In this document: positions 28,612 to 36,971 of the stretch, in pieces
How the letters are laid out: each line of letters opens with the position of its first letter
How positions within the stretch are numbered: position 1 is the first letter of the stretch
The notes under the pieces: generated by a model
Databases searched by the model: none
Seen by the model: only the letters and a program-made list of their open reading frames with translations
What the model was told of the DNA's origin: nothing
Source: Jaenimonas drosophilae
Taxonomy: Eukaryota > Euglenozoa > Kinetoplastea > Trypanosomatida > Trypanosomatidae
Length of the DNA stretch: 64,000 nt
Reading direction: 5' to 3'
Assembly (NCBI GenBank): GCA_030849065.1
Contig: JASAON010001651.1
Coordinates: 62,001 to 126,000, forward strand
Position numbers and translations under genes: made by a program

Positions 28612-31600
28612 ATGGAGGCCATCCTGGACTTTAGTGCACCCGTGAACGTCAAGGCCTTTGATGATATATTCGCTATGTTTTCCGAGGGCGGCCGCGGTGA
28701 CATTGCACGTGCGCAGGAGATTCTCGAGGAGTTCAAGAAGCACCCCGACGCCTTCTTCAAGGTGGATAAGCTCCTCACCACCTCCAACACCCTCGGCACC
28801 AAGTTCTTCGCCCTCCAAGTCCTCGACGACACCATCATGCAGCGATGGAACACCCTCGACGTGGAGAATCAGCAGGCCATTCGCAACTTCATCTTGAACC
28901 TCATTGTGCAGGAGTGCACCACTTTCCCCCACATTCGTTCCAAGAACACACGTGCCTTTCTCACCAAACTCAATAGCACACTGGTTAGCATTGCGAAGCG
29001 TGAGTGGCCCATTCGCTGGCCCACCTTCGTTCAAGATATTTGCTCCATCGCTGACCCCACCCTTCCACTCGTGGAGAACAACCTCAACCTCCTTCGCATT
29101 GTCGGGGAGGAGGTTTTCCAGTTTGGCGAGAAGACGCTCACATCACGCTGGATCGAGCGCAAGAAGCAAGCCCTCGCCAATGACTTCAAGAGCATCGTGA
29201 ATCTGTGCGTCTCCGTCCTTACCGCCACGCAGGATTTTTGCCTAATGAACGTAGCCCTCGAAACCCTCACGGCCTACGCGCCGTGGATGTCCCCCTCTCT
29301 CATTTGCTCCACCATTTTGTTAGAACGAGTGTGTGATTTGGTTTCGGTGCCAGAGGTGCGGGTGCATGCGGTACACTGCCTCGCTGAGATTTGCTCCGTC
29401 ACCGTGGATAGTGGCTCCCAGGGGGATGAGCAAACCAACTTAATTGTGTGCGCATTTAGAACCGCATTGGAGCGTGTTGTGATGGTCCTTCCCACCTCAC
29501 ATTCCGAGGTTATGCACCGCGTGGTGCAGCTCTACGACTGTGGCTCGAGCTTTGATAGGGAGTTTGTGGTCTATCTCAACCTCCTCATCACATCATTTTT
29601 GCGAAACCGCTGCAAGTCCATCTCCTATGATGAAGTGCTCCTCGTCACCTCACACAAGCTCATGGTTGGGATGAGCTACATCTCCGACAAGGAACTCTTC
29701 AAGTCATGTGTGGAGTACTGGTGGTGGCTGGGTGATTTGATGCTGCGCTCACCCGCATCCAATGTGAAGAAGAATCTCATGACGAAACTTGCCCCAGTGC
29801 TGTCGGATGTGCGCTACGTCCTGATTCGCCGCATGGCAAAGCCAGAGGAGGTTGTGATTGTGGAGGATGATAATGAACTACGTCGCGAGCACATGCAGGA
29901 TGTCGAGGAGCTCCAGTTGTACCAGCTCATGCGTGAATCCTTGGTCTTCCTGACCAACCTTGATTCGCGTGATACGCGTGGTATCATGGTGAAGCTCATG
30001 GAGAAGCTTCTTGATCGGAGTGAATGGTCGTGGCACAACTGCAACACCTTGGCATGGGCCGTGGGTGCCATCTCCATGGCCCTCCCTGTGGAGGATGAGG
30101 AGGAGCTCTTCGTGACCATCGTGAAGGGCCTTCTTCTTCTCTGCAAGGAGATGGTGGGGAAAGAGAACCGTGCGGTGGTGGCGAGTGCCATCATCTTCGT
30201 TGTGGGGCAGTACCCCCGCTTCCTCCGCAGCCACCTCCCCTTTCTCTACACCGTATCACGCAAGATCTTTGAGTTCATGCGGGAGCCCTTTCCCGGTGTG
30301 CAGGACATGGCCATTGATACCTTGTTGAAGCTGACGAAGCAGCTGGCGCCGTGCTACGTGGATCGCCGGACGGAGCCCACCTTTGCCAACGTGATGGCAG
30401 CCCAGTGGCCCACCATCATTGAGCTTCTGAACCAGCCACAAGTGCAGTCGAGCTTTGCCGCTGTGGGCTACATCATTGAAGCAGAGCTGGCTGACAGTCA
30501 AGCACAGCTCCTCTACGCCTTTCTGAATGAGCTGAACCTTCGCTTCAAGGCCCTCACCTCCACCGCCACCACACCGGGCTCAAACTTTTGTAGCAACGCC
30601 ATGTCCATGACGGAGCTCCTTCACTACATGCGCATTTACAGCAGCGTGGCCGATTCCTGTGGGGATGCCTTCATTCACCAAATGAACTTGATCATTTATG
30701 ATCTCTACGGCTTCTACCGCTTGTTCTCTGCTGCACAAAAGACCACCATTGCGGAAGGTGGTGTGACAGCACTCAGTCGTCAAGAAACCAAGTACCTGCG
30801 CTTGCTGAAGCGTGAGGTTCTGCGCATCTTTGAGCGTTTCGTGGAGCACACGGGCCACTTAGACTTCGTAGCCACCAACTGTTTGCCCGATTTGCTTGGC
30901 GTGGTTCTTGAGGACTATCGAGACTCCATTCCGGAAGCCAAGGAGGCTGGTGCCTTGGCCCTAGTGGCGGCATGCGTCCGAAGTCTCGGCGACCGTCTAT
31001 CCTGTGAGTGCGAGCCCATTCTCGATCACACCTTCAACACCACCGTAGCCATGATCTCCGACAGCATGGAGAGCTACCCTGAGTTCCGCGTGAACCTCTT
31101 CAAGCTACTGGATGCCTTCAACAAGCATTGCTTCACTGCCTTTGTGATGTATGCCTCCGTCCACGAGGATGTACTTGGTGGCATGTTGTGGGCCATCAAA
31201 CACACGGACTACCCCACCATGTCCACGGGTCTGGAGCTCCTCAATCACTTCCTGGCCAATGTTCAAACCTCAAACTTTGCGGAACCCTTCTTCATGGCCT
31301 ACCTCCAGCGCATTCTTGTGGAGGTGCTTGTGGCGGCGATGGACTCCCTCCACGCAGCAGGCTTCAGCCTTCACTGCTCCATTCTCATGAAGGTCTTTGC
31401 GGTATCAGCTTCCCTACCCTTTGACACGCCGGTAGTGGGAGCTGAGGCGGTGCTGAGCTTCCTGCGCGAAAACCTCCGGGCCATTCCAACCTTAACCGAG
31501 GCCAGTATCGATGCCTTCGTGAAGGAGTGCTACCAATGCACAAGAGATGAGGCGCGGTTCCGAACAATGTTTGCGGATTTTCTCGTTGAGGTGAAGGTGT

Positions 31601-31767
31601 GGGGTGCCGAGCAGGAGAACAAGATGCAGGAAGAGGATGAACGCCGACTACGAGAGGAGACCATCCCAGGATTCTCTTCCCTCTTCAGCGACCCGCCGCC
31701 CAACGCCTTCCACCAATCGCACATGAGCCACAACTCCGTGGATTTCGGCAACATGTCGCTGTTGTAG
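28612..31767 (+). CDS. XPO1: Exportin 1 / CRM1, nuclear export receptor
   Basis: A 1051-residue HEAT-repeat karyopherin of usual length. The N-terminal importin-beta-like domain includes ILEEFKKHPDAF and NTLGTKFFALQVLDDTI, with IRNFILNLI after it. The export-signal groove includes VVASAIIFVVGQYPRFLRSH and GVQDMAIDTLLKL. Cys511 (LLLLCKEM) corresponds to the Cys that leptomycin B attacks in human CRM1. The C-terminus ends in a short disordered tail. XPO1 carries proteins with leucine-rich export signals, and some RNPs, out of the nucleus with RanGTP. The open frame begins with GTG at 28600; the ATG at 28612 is the start. Confidence 0.96.
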   Translation: MEAILDFSAPVNVKAFDDIFAMFSEGGRGDIARAQEILEEFKKHPDAFFKVDKLLTTSNTLGTKFFALQVLDDTIMQRWNTLDVENQQAIRNFILNLIVQECTTFPHIRSKNTRAFLTKLNSTLVSIAKREWPIRWPTFVQDICSIADPTLPLVENNLNLLRIVGEEVFQFGEKTLTSRWIERKKQALANDFKSIVNLCVSVLTATQDFCLMNVALETLTAYAPWMSPSLICSTILLERVCDLVSVPEVRVHAVHCLAEICSVTVDSGSQGDEQTNLIVCAFRTALERVVMVLPTSHSEVMHRVVQLYDCGSSFDREFVVYLNLLITSFLRNRCKSISYDEVLLVTSHKLMVGMSYISDKELFKSCVEYWWWLGDLMLRSPASNVKKNLMTKLAPVLSDVRYVLIRRMAKPEEVVIVEDDNELRREHMQDVEELQLYQLMRESLVFLTNLDSRDTRGIMVKLMEKLLDRSEWSWHNCNTLAWAVGAISMALPVEDEEELFVTIVKGLLLLCKEMVGKENRAVVASAIIFVVGQYPRFLRSHLPFLYTVSRKIFEFMREPFPGVQDMAIDTLLKLTKQLAPCYVDRRTEPTFANVMAAQWPTIIELLNQPQVQSSFAAVGYIIEAELADSQAQLLYAFLNELNLRFKALTSTATTPGSNFCSNAMSMTELLHYMRIYSSVADSCGDAFIHQMNLIIYDLYGFYRLFSAAQKTTIAEGGVTALSRQETKYLRLLKREVLRIFERFVEHTGHLDFVATNCLPDLLGVVLEDYRDSIPEAKEAGALALVAACVRSLGDRLSCECEPILDHTFNTTVAMISDSMESYPEFRVNLFKLLDAFNKHCFTAFVMYASVHEDVLGGMLWAIKHTDYPTMSTGLELLNHFLANVQTSNFAEPFFMAYLQRILVEVLVAAMDSLHAAGFSLHCSILMKVFAVSASLPFDTPVVGAEAVLSFLRENLRAIPTLTEASIDAFVKECYQCTRDEARFRTMFADFLVEVKVWGAEQENKMQEEDERRLREETIPGFSSLFSDPPPNAFHQSHMSHNSVDFGNMSLL

Positions 31768-32233
31768 CAGCATCCCACGTCCATCATGAGGGCCAACTAT
31801 GAAGTCAGAAGAATCACAATGCCACACCTACCACATACCTACAACACACACACACACACACACCAGCCGGCAGCTCCATGATTGCTGAGAGAGCACGTCA
31901 GGTCAATCCTGATGTGTGCTGGGCTGCACCAGGCAAGCGTGGCTTCATGAGAGAGTGGCAACTTTGCAACTTTCTTGGCAGTCCACCCTAACACACACAC
32001 ACATTTGGTGGATAAGCTTGTCCTTCCAGACATCATCTGATCTCGATCTAATCATCATCGCAACCTTTCCCAATGAGGGAGCACTCCCATGCACTCCCTC
32101 CACTTGTGAAGCGCACCTCACCCTGTCTGTTTGCTCAAACACACATGTGTGCCATCTTTTTTTCAACCACCTCTTCATAATATATCTGTAGCTCCTTAAG
32201 TCTCATTCAGAATCCATAATCTTCTCTCTCTTC
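31768..32233 (+). other. Intergenic region with CA microsatellite
   Basis: No gene seen. It holds (CA)9 at about 31847-31864 and T-rich DNA at about 32154-32163 and 32220-32232 immediately before the elongase ATG. Confidence 0.5.
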
Positions 32234-33337
32234 ATGTCCTCCTTTCTGGACACGGTTTTTCCTATCGCAGTGGCCGAGCAGGTATCCAAGGCGCTGGAGT
32301 TCCCCGATTGGCTGCTCGAGACTATTTCATCCACGACGTATTCTGTCTTCGAGCCGGCTCTCGTGGAGTTTGAGCACGCCGTTCAACAGACTGTTCCGCA
32401 CTTCTACGCCAGCGTCAATGGCCTGGTGAAGGAGCATGCGCATCCTTTTGCTTCCAAGCTCCCCTTGCTCAACCCGTGGCATGTGGCGTTTTCTGTGATT
32501 CTGTACTTCGTGCTCATGATGGCCGTCGGGATTGTGGGGAAGATCCTTGGCAAGCACAGCTACACCCCTATTGGCCTCGTGCACAACCTCTTCCTGCACC
32601 TGCTCTCCCTCTACATGAGTGTGGGCATCATGGTAAGCGCGCGTGCGGCCGGTTTCTCCCTCTGGAACAACGCATCGGGCACGAGTGAGGCGGAGTGGCG
32701 CCTGGCGAAGCTCCTGTGGGTCTTTTACGCCTCCAAGATCCCAGAGTGGATGGACACCTTCCTCATGCTCCTGAAGCACAACTACCGCCAGGTGAGCTTT
32801 CTTCACGTTTACCACCACACCACCGTCTTCCTGATTTGGTGGGTGGCCAACCTGAAGGCCCCCGGCGGTGAGGCATACTACAGCGCCATGGTGAACAGCA
32901 GCGTTCACGTGGTGATGTACGGCTACTACTTCTTCACCATCATCTTCAAGACCGGGCCTGTGCGCAACATCCTCAACCGCTTCAAGTTCTTCATCACCAA
33001 GGGCCAAATGATTCAGTTTGGCTTCAACTGCCTGCAGTCCATCTACGATCTCCTCGTTGTGCCCCGCTCGGAGCTCATCTTCAGCGCCGATCTCCTGCAG
33101 CTCCTCTTTTGGTACATGATCTCACTTCTTGCCTTGTTTGGCAACTTCCTCATCAAGAACAGCGGGGGAAAGAAGGAGCACGCAACTCACCGCGGTGGAT
33201 CATCTGCCAAGTCGGAGAAGCAGGAGAAGCCCACTCACGGCACCTCTCCTTCCCCCAAGTCTGGCGCCACCAAGGCACAACTGCAGCAGCAGCAGCAGCA
33301 GAAGGATAAGAAGAATGGTGTAAAGAAGAATAAGTAA
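32234..33337 (+). CDS. ELO family very-long/PUFA-type fatty acid elongase (3-ketoacyl-CoA synthase)
   Basis: A 367-residue ER membrane protein with about seven hydrophobic segments. The HxxHH catalytic box is HVYHH (residues 191-195) inside QVSFLHVYHHTTVF. The Gln five residues before the box and the HVYHHT form resemble PUFA elongases (ELOVL2/5-like) more than saturated-chain ones. Other family motifs are KIPEWMDTFLMLLK, NSSVHVVMYGYYF and a TKGQMIQF segment. The C-terminal 50 residues are basic and disordered with a CAG-coded poly-Gln run and end KKNK, a dilysine (KKxx) ER retrieval signal. It should condense malonyl-CoA with acyl-CoA in the ER. Kinetoplastids use ELO enzymes widely for fatty acid synthesis. 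Confidence 0.93.
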   Translation: MSSFLDTVFPIAVAEQVSKALEFPDWLLETISSTTYSVFEPALVEFEHAVQQTVPHFYASVNGLVKEHAHPFASKLPLLNPWHVAFSVILYFVLMMAVGIVGKILGKHSYTPIGLVHNLFLHLLSLYMSVGIMVSARAAGFSLWNNASGTSEAEWRLAKLLWVFYASKIPEWMDTFLMLLKHNYRQVSFLHVYHHTTVFLIWWVANLKAPGGEAYYSAMVNSSVHVVMYGYYFFTIIFKTGPVRNILNRFKFFITKGQMIQFGFNCLQSIYDLLVVPRSELIFSADLLQLLFWYMISLLALFGNFLIKNSGGKKEHATHRGGSSAKSEKQEKPTHGTSPSPKSGATKAQLQQQQQQKDKKNGVKKNK

Positions 33338-33610
33338 CGACGCAGGTGACGTGTAAGCTCGTATAATGCGAGATGGGTGTGTGTGTGCCTATTGAGGAAG
33401 AAGAAGGGGATTCCGATCATCTCCTCAGACCCTCAGTAGGTATTATTTGGCAGGGTTTAGGAAGCAGTTTCGTGGTGAGCAGCATACGGCCACCGCTTGT
33501 GGTGCAGCCGCACTCGTCTACGCGTGCCATCACAGCATCATCAACGATTATCCATCCATCCTGTGATTCATTGACTGGGCTTTGTTTTTTAAGAAAAAAA
33601 AAGAAAGAAA

Positions 33611-33650
33611 GTTGCTGCGCGCAGCGTCGGTCGACGCGCGAGGGAGCAAC
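33611..33650 (+). other. Predicted bipartite stem-loop
   Basis: Outer arms GTTGCT (33611-33616) and AGCAAC (33645-33650), inner arms GCGTCG (33624-33629) and CGACGC (33632-33637) with a 2-nt loop. It follows the T6AAGA9 element directly. Function unknown; it may be an RNA element in the elongase 3' UTR. Confidence 0.45.
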
Positions 33651-33990
33651 AACACCCCTCCTTTCCGTTTCATTTTACTTTTCCTTCATTCCTGGAATCT
33701 GGGAGCTCTTGTTGGTCCATCATCATGCAGCTGAACCTCGGCCATTGATGCATCACCGCACCAACTACACGCAACGCACACACACACGCGTATTCTCCCT
33801 CCCTACCCAACCATTTGAGATACCTATCTTGTGCCATCCTCCTCCTTCCTTCTAAACTCTGAGGCCTTTTCCCGTGGAATCAGTTATGTTGATGGGCGAG
33901 TATATAAATATTTATTGCGTGGGCAACTTCATCAACTCTGCACCACGAAGTAGAACATGACGTGAATCTGGACCTTTCCCGTTTGCAATC

Positions 33991-34049
33991 TTCGTTCCTC
34001 TTGCTTCTCTCTGTTTTTTTTTCTTCTGTACTTTCGTTCTCGAGAATAG
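33991..34049 (+). promoter_or_regulatory. Polypyrimidine tract and trans-splice acceptor
   Basis: A T/C-dominated run, with T10 at its centre (about 34013-34022), leads to AG at 34048-34049; the next ATG is 34161, the start of the first carrier gene. Confidence 0.55.
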
Positions 34050-34160
34050 GTGCTCCTCCTGCTGGAGCTCTTGTGTTGAGTGGTGGCGTAAAGGGGAGCT
34101 CGTTCGCCGCACACGCAACCACACAAAAGGCTCTACAGCTTCTGCAATCCTTGGCTGCAC

Positions 34161-35153
34161 ATGACCTCTAACCCCAATGCATCAGCCTCGAGCACCACAT
34201 CTCAGCCACCTTCCTCCTCCTCTCAGCCCTTGTGGGTGATTGGCAAGCATGCTCCTGTTGGCCTACACACCATCAGTGCTCAGACAGCATCCGCGCTGAG
34301 CACCTTCACCTTCTACCCATTTGATGTTCTCAAGACACGCTTCATGTCTCAGGATGGAACCACCGCACGCCAACACAATGGGCAGACCTACGCATCCATT
34401 CCCCGCTCGTTGCGCGTCATGTGCCAACACGAAGGTTGGCCCGCCCTCTTCAAGGGCTGCCCCGTGGCCGTCATTGGCTCCACCACGGCCTGGGGGCTCT
34501 ACATGCTCATGTACCGCTCTCTGTGCAACATGACGGAGGTCACCTCCTTTCTTGGTCGAAGTGGGGTGTCCATGGTGGCGAGCATCATCTCCTCCCTCAT
34601 TTCATGCCCCATCTTTCTTGTGAAGTCGCGCATGCAGCTCGAGGAGGCCACCCGGCCACATGGCCACTACACCTCCTTCTGGAGAGGCCTTTCACACATG
34701 GTGCGCACAACGGGCCTACGCTCGCTCTGGCGAGCCGCCTCGCTGCAAATGATGTTGGTGGTTCCCAACGCCCTCAGTGTGCCCACCTATGATTGGTTTA
34801 AGTCGGTACTCATTCGGCATCCATGGCGGCCTGGAGGAGAAGAAAAGGAGATGCGCATGCTGGAGGTTGGGTTGTGCTCCGCAGCAACCAAGACCCTCAT
34901 TCTTGTGCTGTCCCACCCTCTCATCATGTTGAAGGTACGTCTGCAGGATCAGCGGAGTGCTCTCGGTGAGGTGCACTACCGCACCGTTGGGCAATCTGCT
35001 CAGATTATCCTTCGTAACCATGGAGTTGGCGGTTTATATCGCGGCTTCGGTACCGCCATGGTTCATTCCCTCCCACGAGCGTTGATGCACTACTTCGTCT
35101 ACGAGAAGACGTTGGCGATGTTGTGCCGCTATGACAAACGCCACACAGGGTGA
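34161..35153 (+). CDS. Mitochondrial carrier, SLC25A32/FLX1-like (folate/FAD group), first of a tandem pair
   Basis: A 330-residue protein with three mitochondrial-carrier repeats after a Ser-rich N-terminus. The signature PxD/ExxK/R motifs are PFDVLK, PIFLVK and PLIMLK; the acidic residue is present only in the first. Loss of the acidic residue in repeats 2 and 3, and the VRLQDQ segment after repeat 3, resemble SLC25A32/FLX1 (PLWVTK, PYQVVR, RLQDQ). That family moves folate or FAD across the inner membrane. The substrate here is inferred only. The next gene is a paralogue about 530 nt downstream. Confidence 0.88.
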   Translation: MTSNPNASASSTTSQPPSSSSQPLWVIGKHAPVGLHTISAQTASALSTFTFYPFDVLKTRFMSQDGTTARQHNGQTYASIPRSLRVMCQHEGWPALFKGCPVAVIGSTTAWGLYMLMYRSLCNMTEVTSFLGRSGVSMVASIISSLISCPIFLVKSRMQLEEATRPHGHYTSFWRGLSHMVRTTGLRSLWRAASLQMMLVVPNALSVPTYDWFKSVLIRHPWRPGGEEKEMRMLEVGLCSAATKTLILVLSHPLIMLKVRLQDQRSALGEVHYRTVGQSAQIILRNHGVGGLYRGFGTAMVHSLPRALMHYFVYEKTLAMLCRYDKRHTG

Positions 35154-35685
35154 GCTCACTTCACATCACGGTGTCTCAGCCCATATCAGGTTTGTTGTGT
35201 GTCAGTGGTACGTGAAACCGTGTTGTTGTGTGCAGTTCTTCTTCACACGGGTGGTTGATGCACCTGTCTAAATCCCCATACGTGGGGACACCCTTGGTTC
35301 ATTTGCTTCTTTTTGCTATCGTTACCTGCTAGCAGCAACCTACCACCCTCCTCAGACATACCTCACAAAAAAAAAACCTCCTTTGGCCTTCTGTTGGGTA
35401 ACGCATTCGTTTGTTGGGGGAGGTTGGCGAGGGATATCGCAGATGAACGTTGTGTTCACACCATCCCTCTTCATCTTAAATGTTGTAACACAGCACAATC
35501 ATGATGAAGGAGGATCTCACCCAACCCAACATGTGACACAACCGGCATAAACCATGACGGATGAACACACTCACTCTTCTTCTCTCTTTGAATTCTCACA
35601 GGCACCTGAGTTTCTGCTCTCATTGTGTGTGCGAGTAACGAAGAGTGGCCTGTGTTGGGGCTCTAACTCCCTCACCTGTGCATCC
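35154..35685 (+). other. Intergenic/UTR region between the two carrier genes
   Basis: No separate gene seen. It has an A10 run (about 35367-35376), pyrimidine-rich DNA, and the acceptor described at 35571-35601. An in-frame ATG at 35554 would lie upstream of that acceptor. Confidence 0.45.
35571..35601 (+). promoter_or_regulatory. Polypyrimidine tract and probable trans-splice acceptor
   Basis: T/C-rich stretch ending TCTCACAG, AG at 35600-35601. If used, it removes the ATG at 35554 and makes the ATG at 35686 the first start, giving a carrier of 331 residues, almost equal to its 330-residue tandem neighbour. Confidence 0.5.
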
Positions 35686-36681
35686 ATGTCGAGCACATCA
35701 CCAACGGACTTGCCCAACACTAGCCCACACAAGGAGAGCACCAGCTCTCTTGTGTGGCGCTCCACCTTTGCCTCACAGGCGGCAGGGGCCATGAGCACCG
35801 CGCTGCTCTACCCTCTCGATACCTTAAAAATACGCTTCATCTCCCAAGACGGTACCACCACTCGCAACCATAACGGCGCCACCTACCGATCCATCTGGAG
35901 CGCCACACGTTTGGTGAGCAAAGAAGAAGGATTTGTGGCACTACTCCGGGGCCTACACGTGGCACTGCTCGGCTCCATGGCGTCATGGGGTGTGTACATG
36001 TTCACGTACCGCACCCTGTGCAGCCTCAATGAGGTTGTCAGTGCCTCCTTCTCCTCACCCACGGCCATTGCTACCCCATTTGTGTGCTCTGCGGCCGCGA
36101 GCGGCTTCACAGCGGTTGCGTGTACGCCCATTTGGCTCGTCAAGACTCGCATCCAACTGGAGGAGTACCCTCATCCTCACCATCATCACCCCCACCACCC
36201 CCATCAGCAACAGCCCGTTCGCCATTACCGTTCCTTTACTGGCGGCGTACGGCACATCGTGGCCACCGATGGCATTGCCGCCCTCTGGACCGGTGTATCT
36301 TCGCAGGCACTCCTCAGCCTGCCCAACGCCCTTCACTTCCCCTTTTATGAACTACTTAAGGCAGCTGCATGCACAGCCCTTGGCCAGAAGGAGCTCACCA
36401 CAGCACAAGTGTGTGCCTGCACAGCGGCAAGCAAATTGGCCATTGCCTTGGTAGCTCATCCCATGCTGCTCTGGAAGACGCGCATTCAGGATCAGCGCGC
36501 GGTACTTGGCTCGGTGCACTACACCTCCCTCCCTCAATCCATTCGGCTCGTCTATGCACGGTGGGGGGTTGGCGGCATGTACCGCGGCTTTGTGCCGTCC
36601 ATGTGCCAGACCGTGCCCCGATCCGTGCTCTTCTTCGTCTTTTATGAGAAGATCATGAGCTACGCCCAACACAGCATATGA
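35686..36681 (+). CDS. Mitochondrial carrier, SLC25A32/FLX1-like, second of a tandem pair
   Basis: A 331-residue protein from the ATG at 35686 (375 from an upstream ATG at 35554, which I think is removed by splicing). The signature motifs are PLDTLK, PIWLVK and PMLLWK; the Trp in repeat 2 is typical of the SLC25A32/pyrimidine-nucleotide branch. It aligns with the gene before it throughout, sharing IRFISQDGTT/TRFMSQDGTT, SWGVYM/AWGLYM and IQDQRAVLG/LQDQRSALG. A His-rich insert (HPHHHHPHHPHQQQ) sits in the loop after repeat 2. The pair arose by tandem duplication and has since diverged strongly, so distinct substrates are possible. Probable inner mitochondrial membrane, six spans. Confidence 0.87.
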   Translation: MSSTSPTDLPNTSPHKESTSSLVWRSTFASQAAGAMSTALLYPLDTLKIRFISQDGTTTRNHNGATYRSIWSATRLVSKEEGFVALLRGLHVALLGSMASWGVYMFTYRTLCSLNEVVSASFSSPTAIATPFVCSAAASGFTAVACTPIWLVKTRIQLEEYPHPHHHHPHHPHQQQPVRHYRSFTGGVRHIVATDGIAALWTGVSSQALLSLPNALHFPFYELLKAAACTALGQKELTTAQVCACTAASKLAIALVAHPMLLWKTRIQDQRAVLGSVHYTSLPQSIRLVYARWGVGGMYRGFVPSMCQTVPRSVLFFVFYEKIMSYAQHSI

Positions 36682-36971
36682 GCGGGCCATCACAGATATT
36701 TCATTCCTTCTCGTGAAATCTCAAAAACAACTTCGTGTGAGCATCATTCTTTAGGTTACGCCCCCTCCCCCTCAAACACTCAAACACACACTACACTTCT
36801 GTTACGTTCATCTCTTCATCTTGTTCTGTATTAGTTTAGACATTTAGTCTGCCTGTACGAAGGCTCCTGAACCACAGCAGGTACTCCTCAGTGCTGCCTT
36901 TTGAGTCAGCATAGCACACTTTCCCTTACTTTTCGTCAAACACACCCAAATAGTCAGACAGACGGAACAGG

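Larger units (their letters stand above)
33338..34160 (+). other. Long intergenic region with A/T palindrome, hairpin and splice signal
   Basis: About 820 nt. It includes T6AAGA9 (33585-33600), a two-part hairpin (33611-33650), CA-rich DNA (33774-33790) and a clear T/C tract (about 33991-34040) ending in AG at 34048-34049. No ATG lies between that AG and 34161. A 160-codon open frame (33373-33855) crosses the palindrome and is not coding-like. Confidence 0.5.

Noticed and set aside
33373..33855. 160-codon + strand frame after the elongase gene
   Set aside because: It reads through the T6AAGA9 palindrome and hairpin; low-complexity composition without homology.
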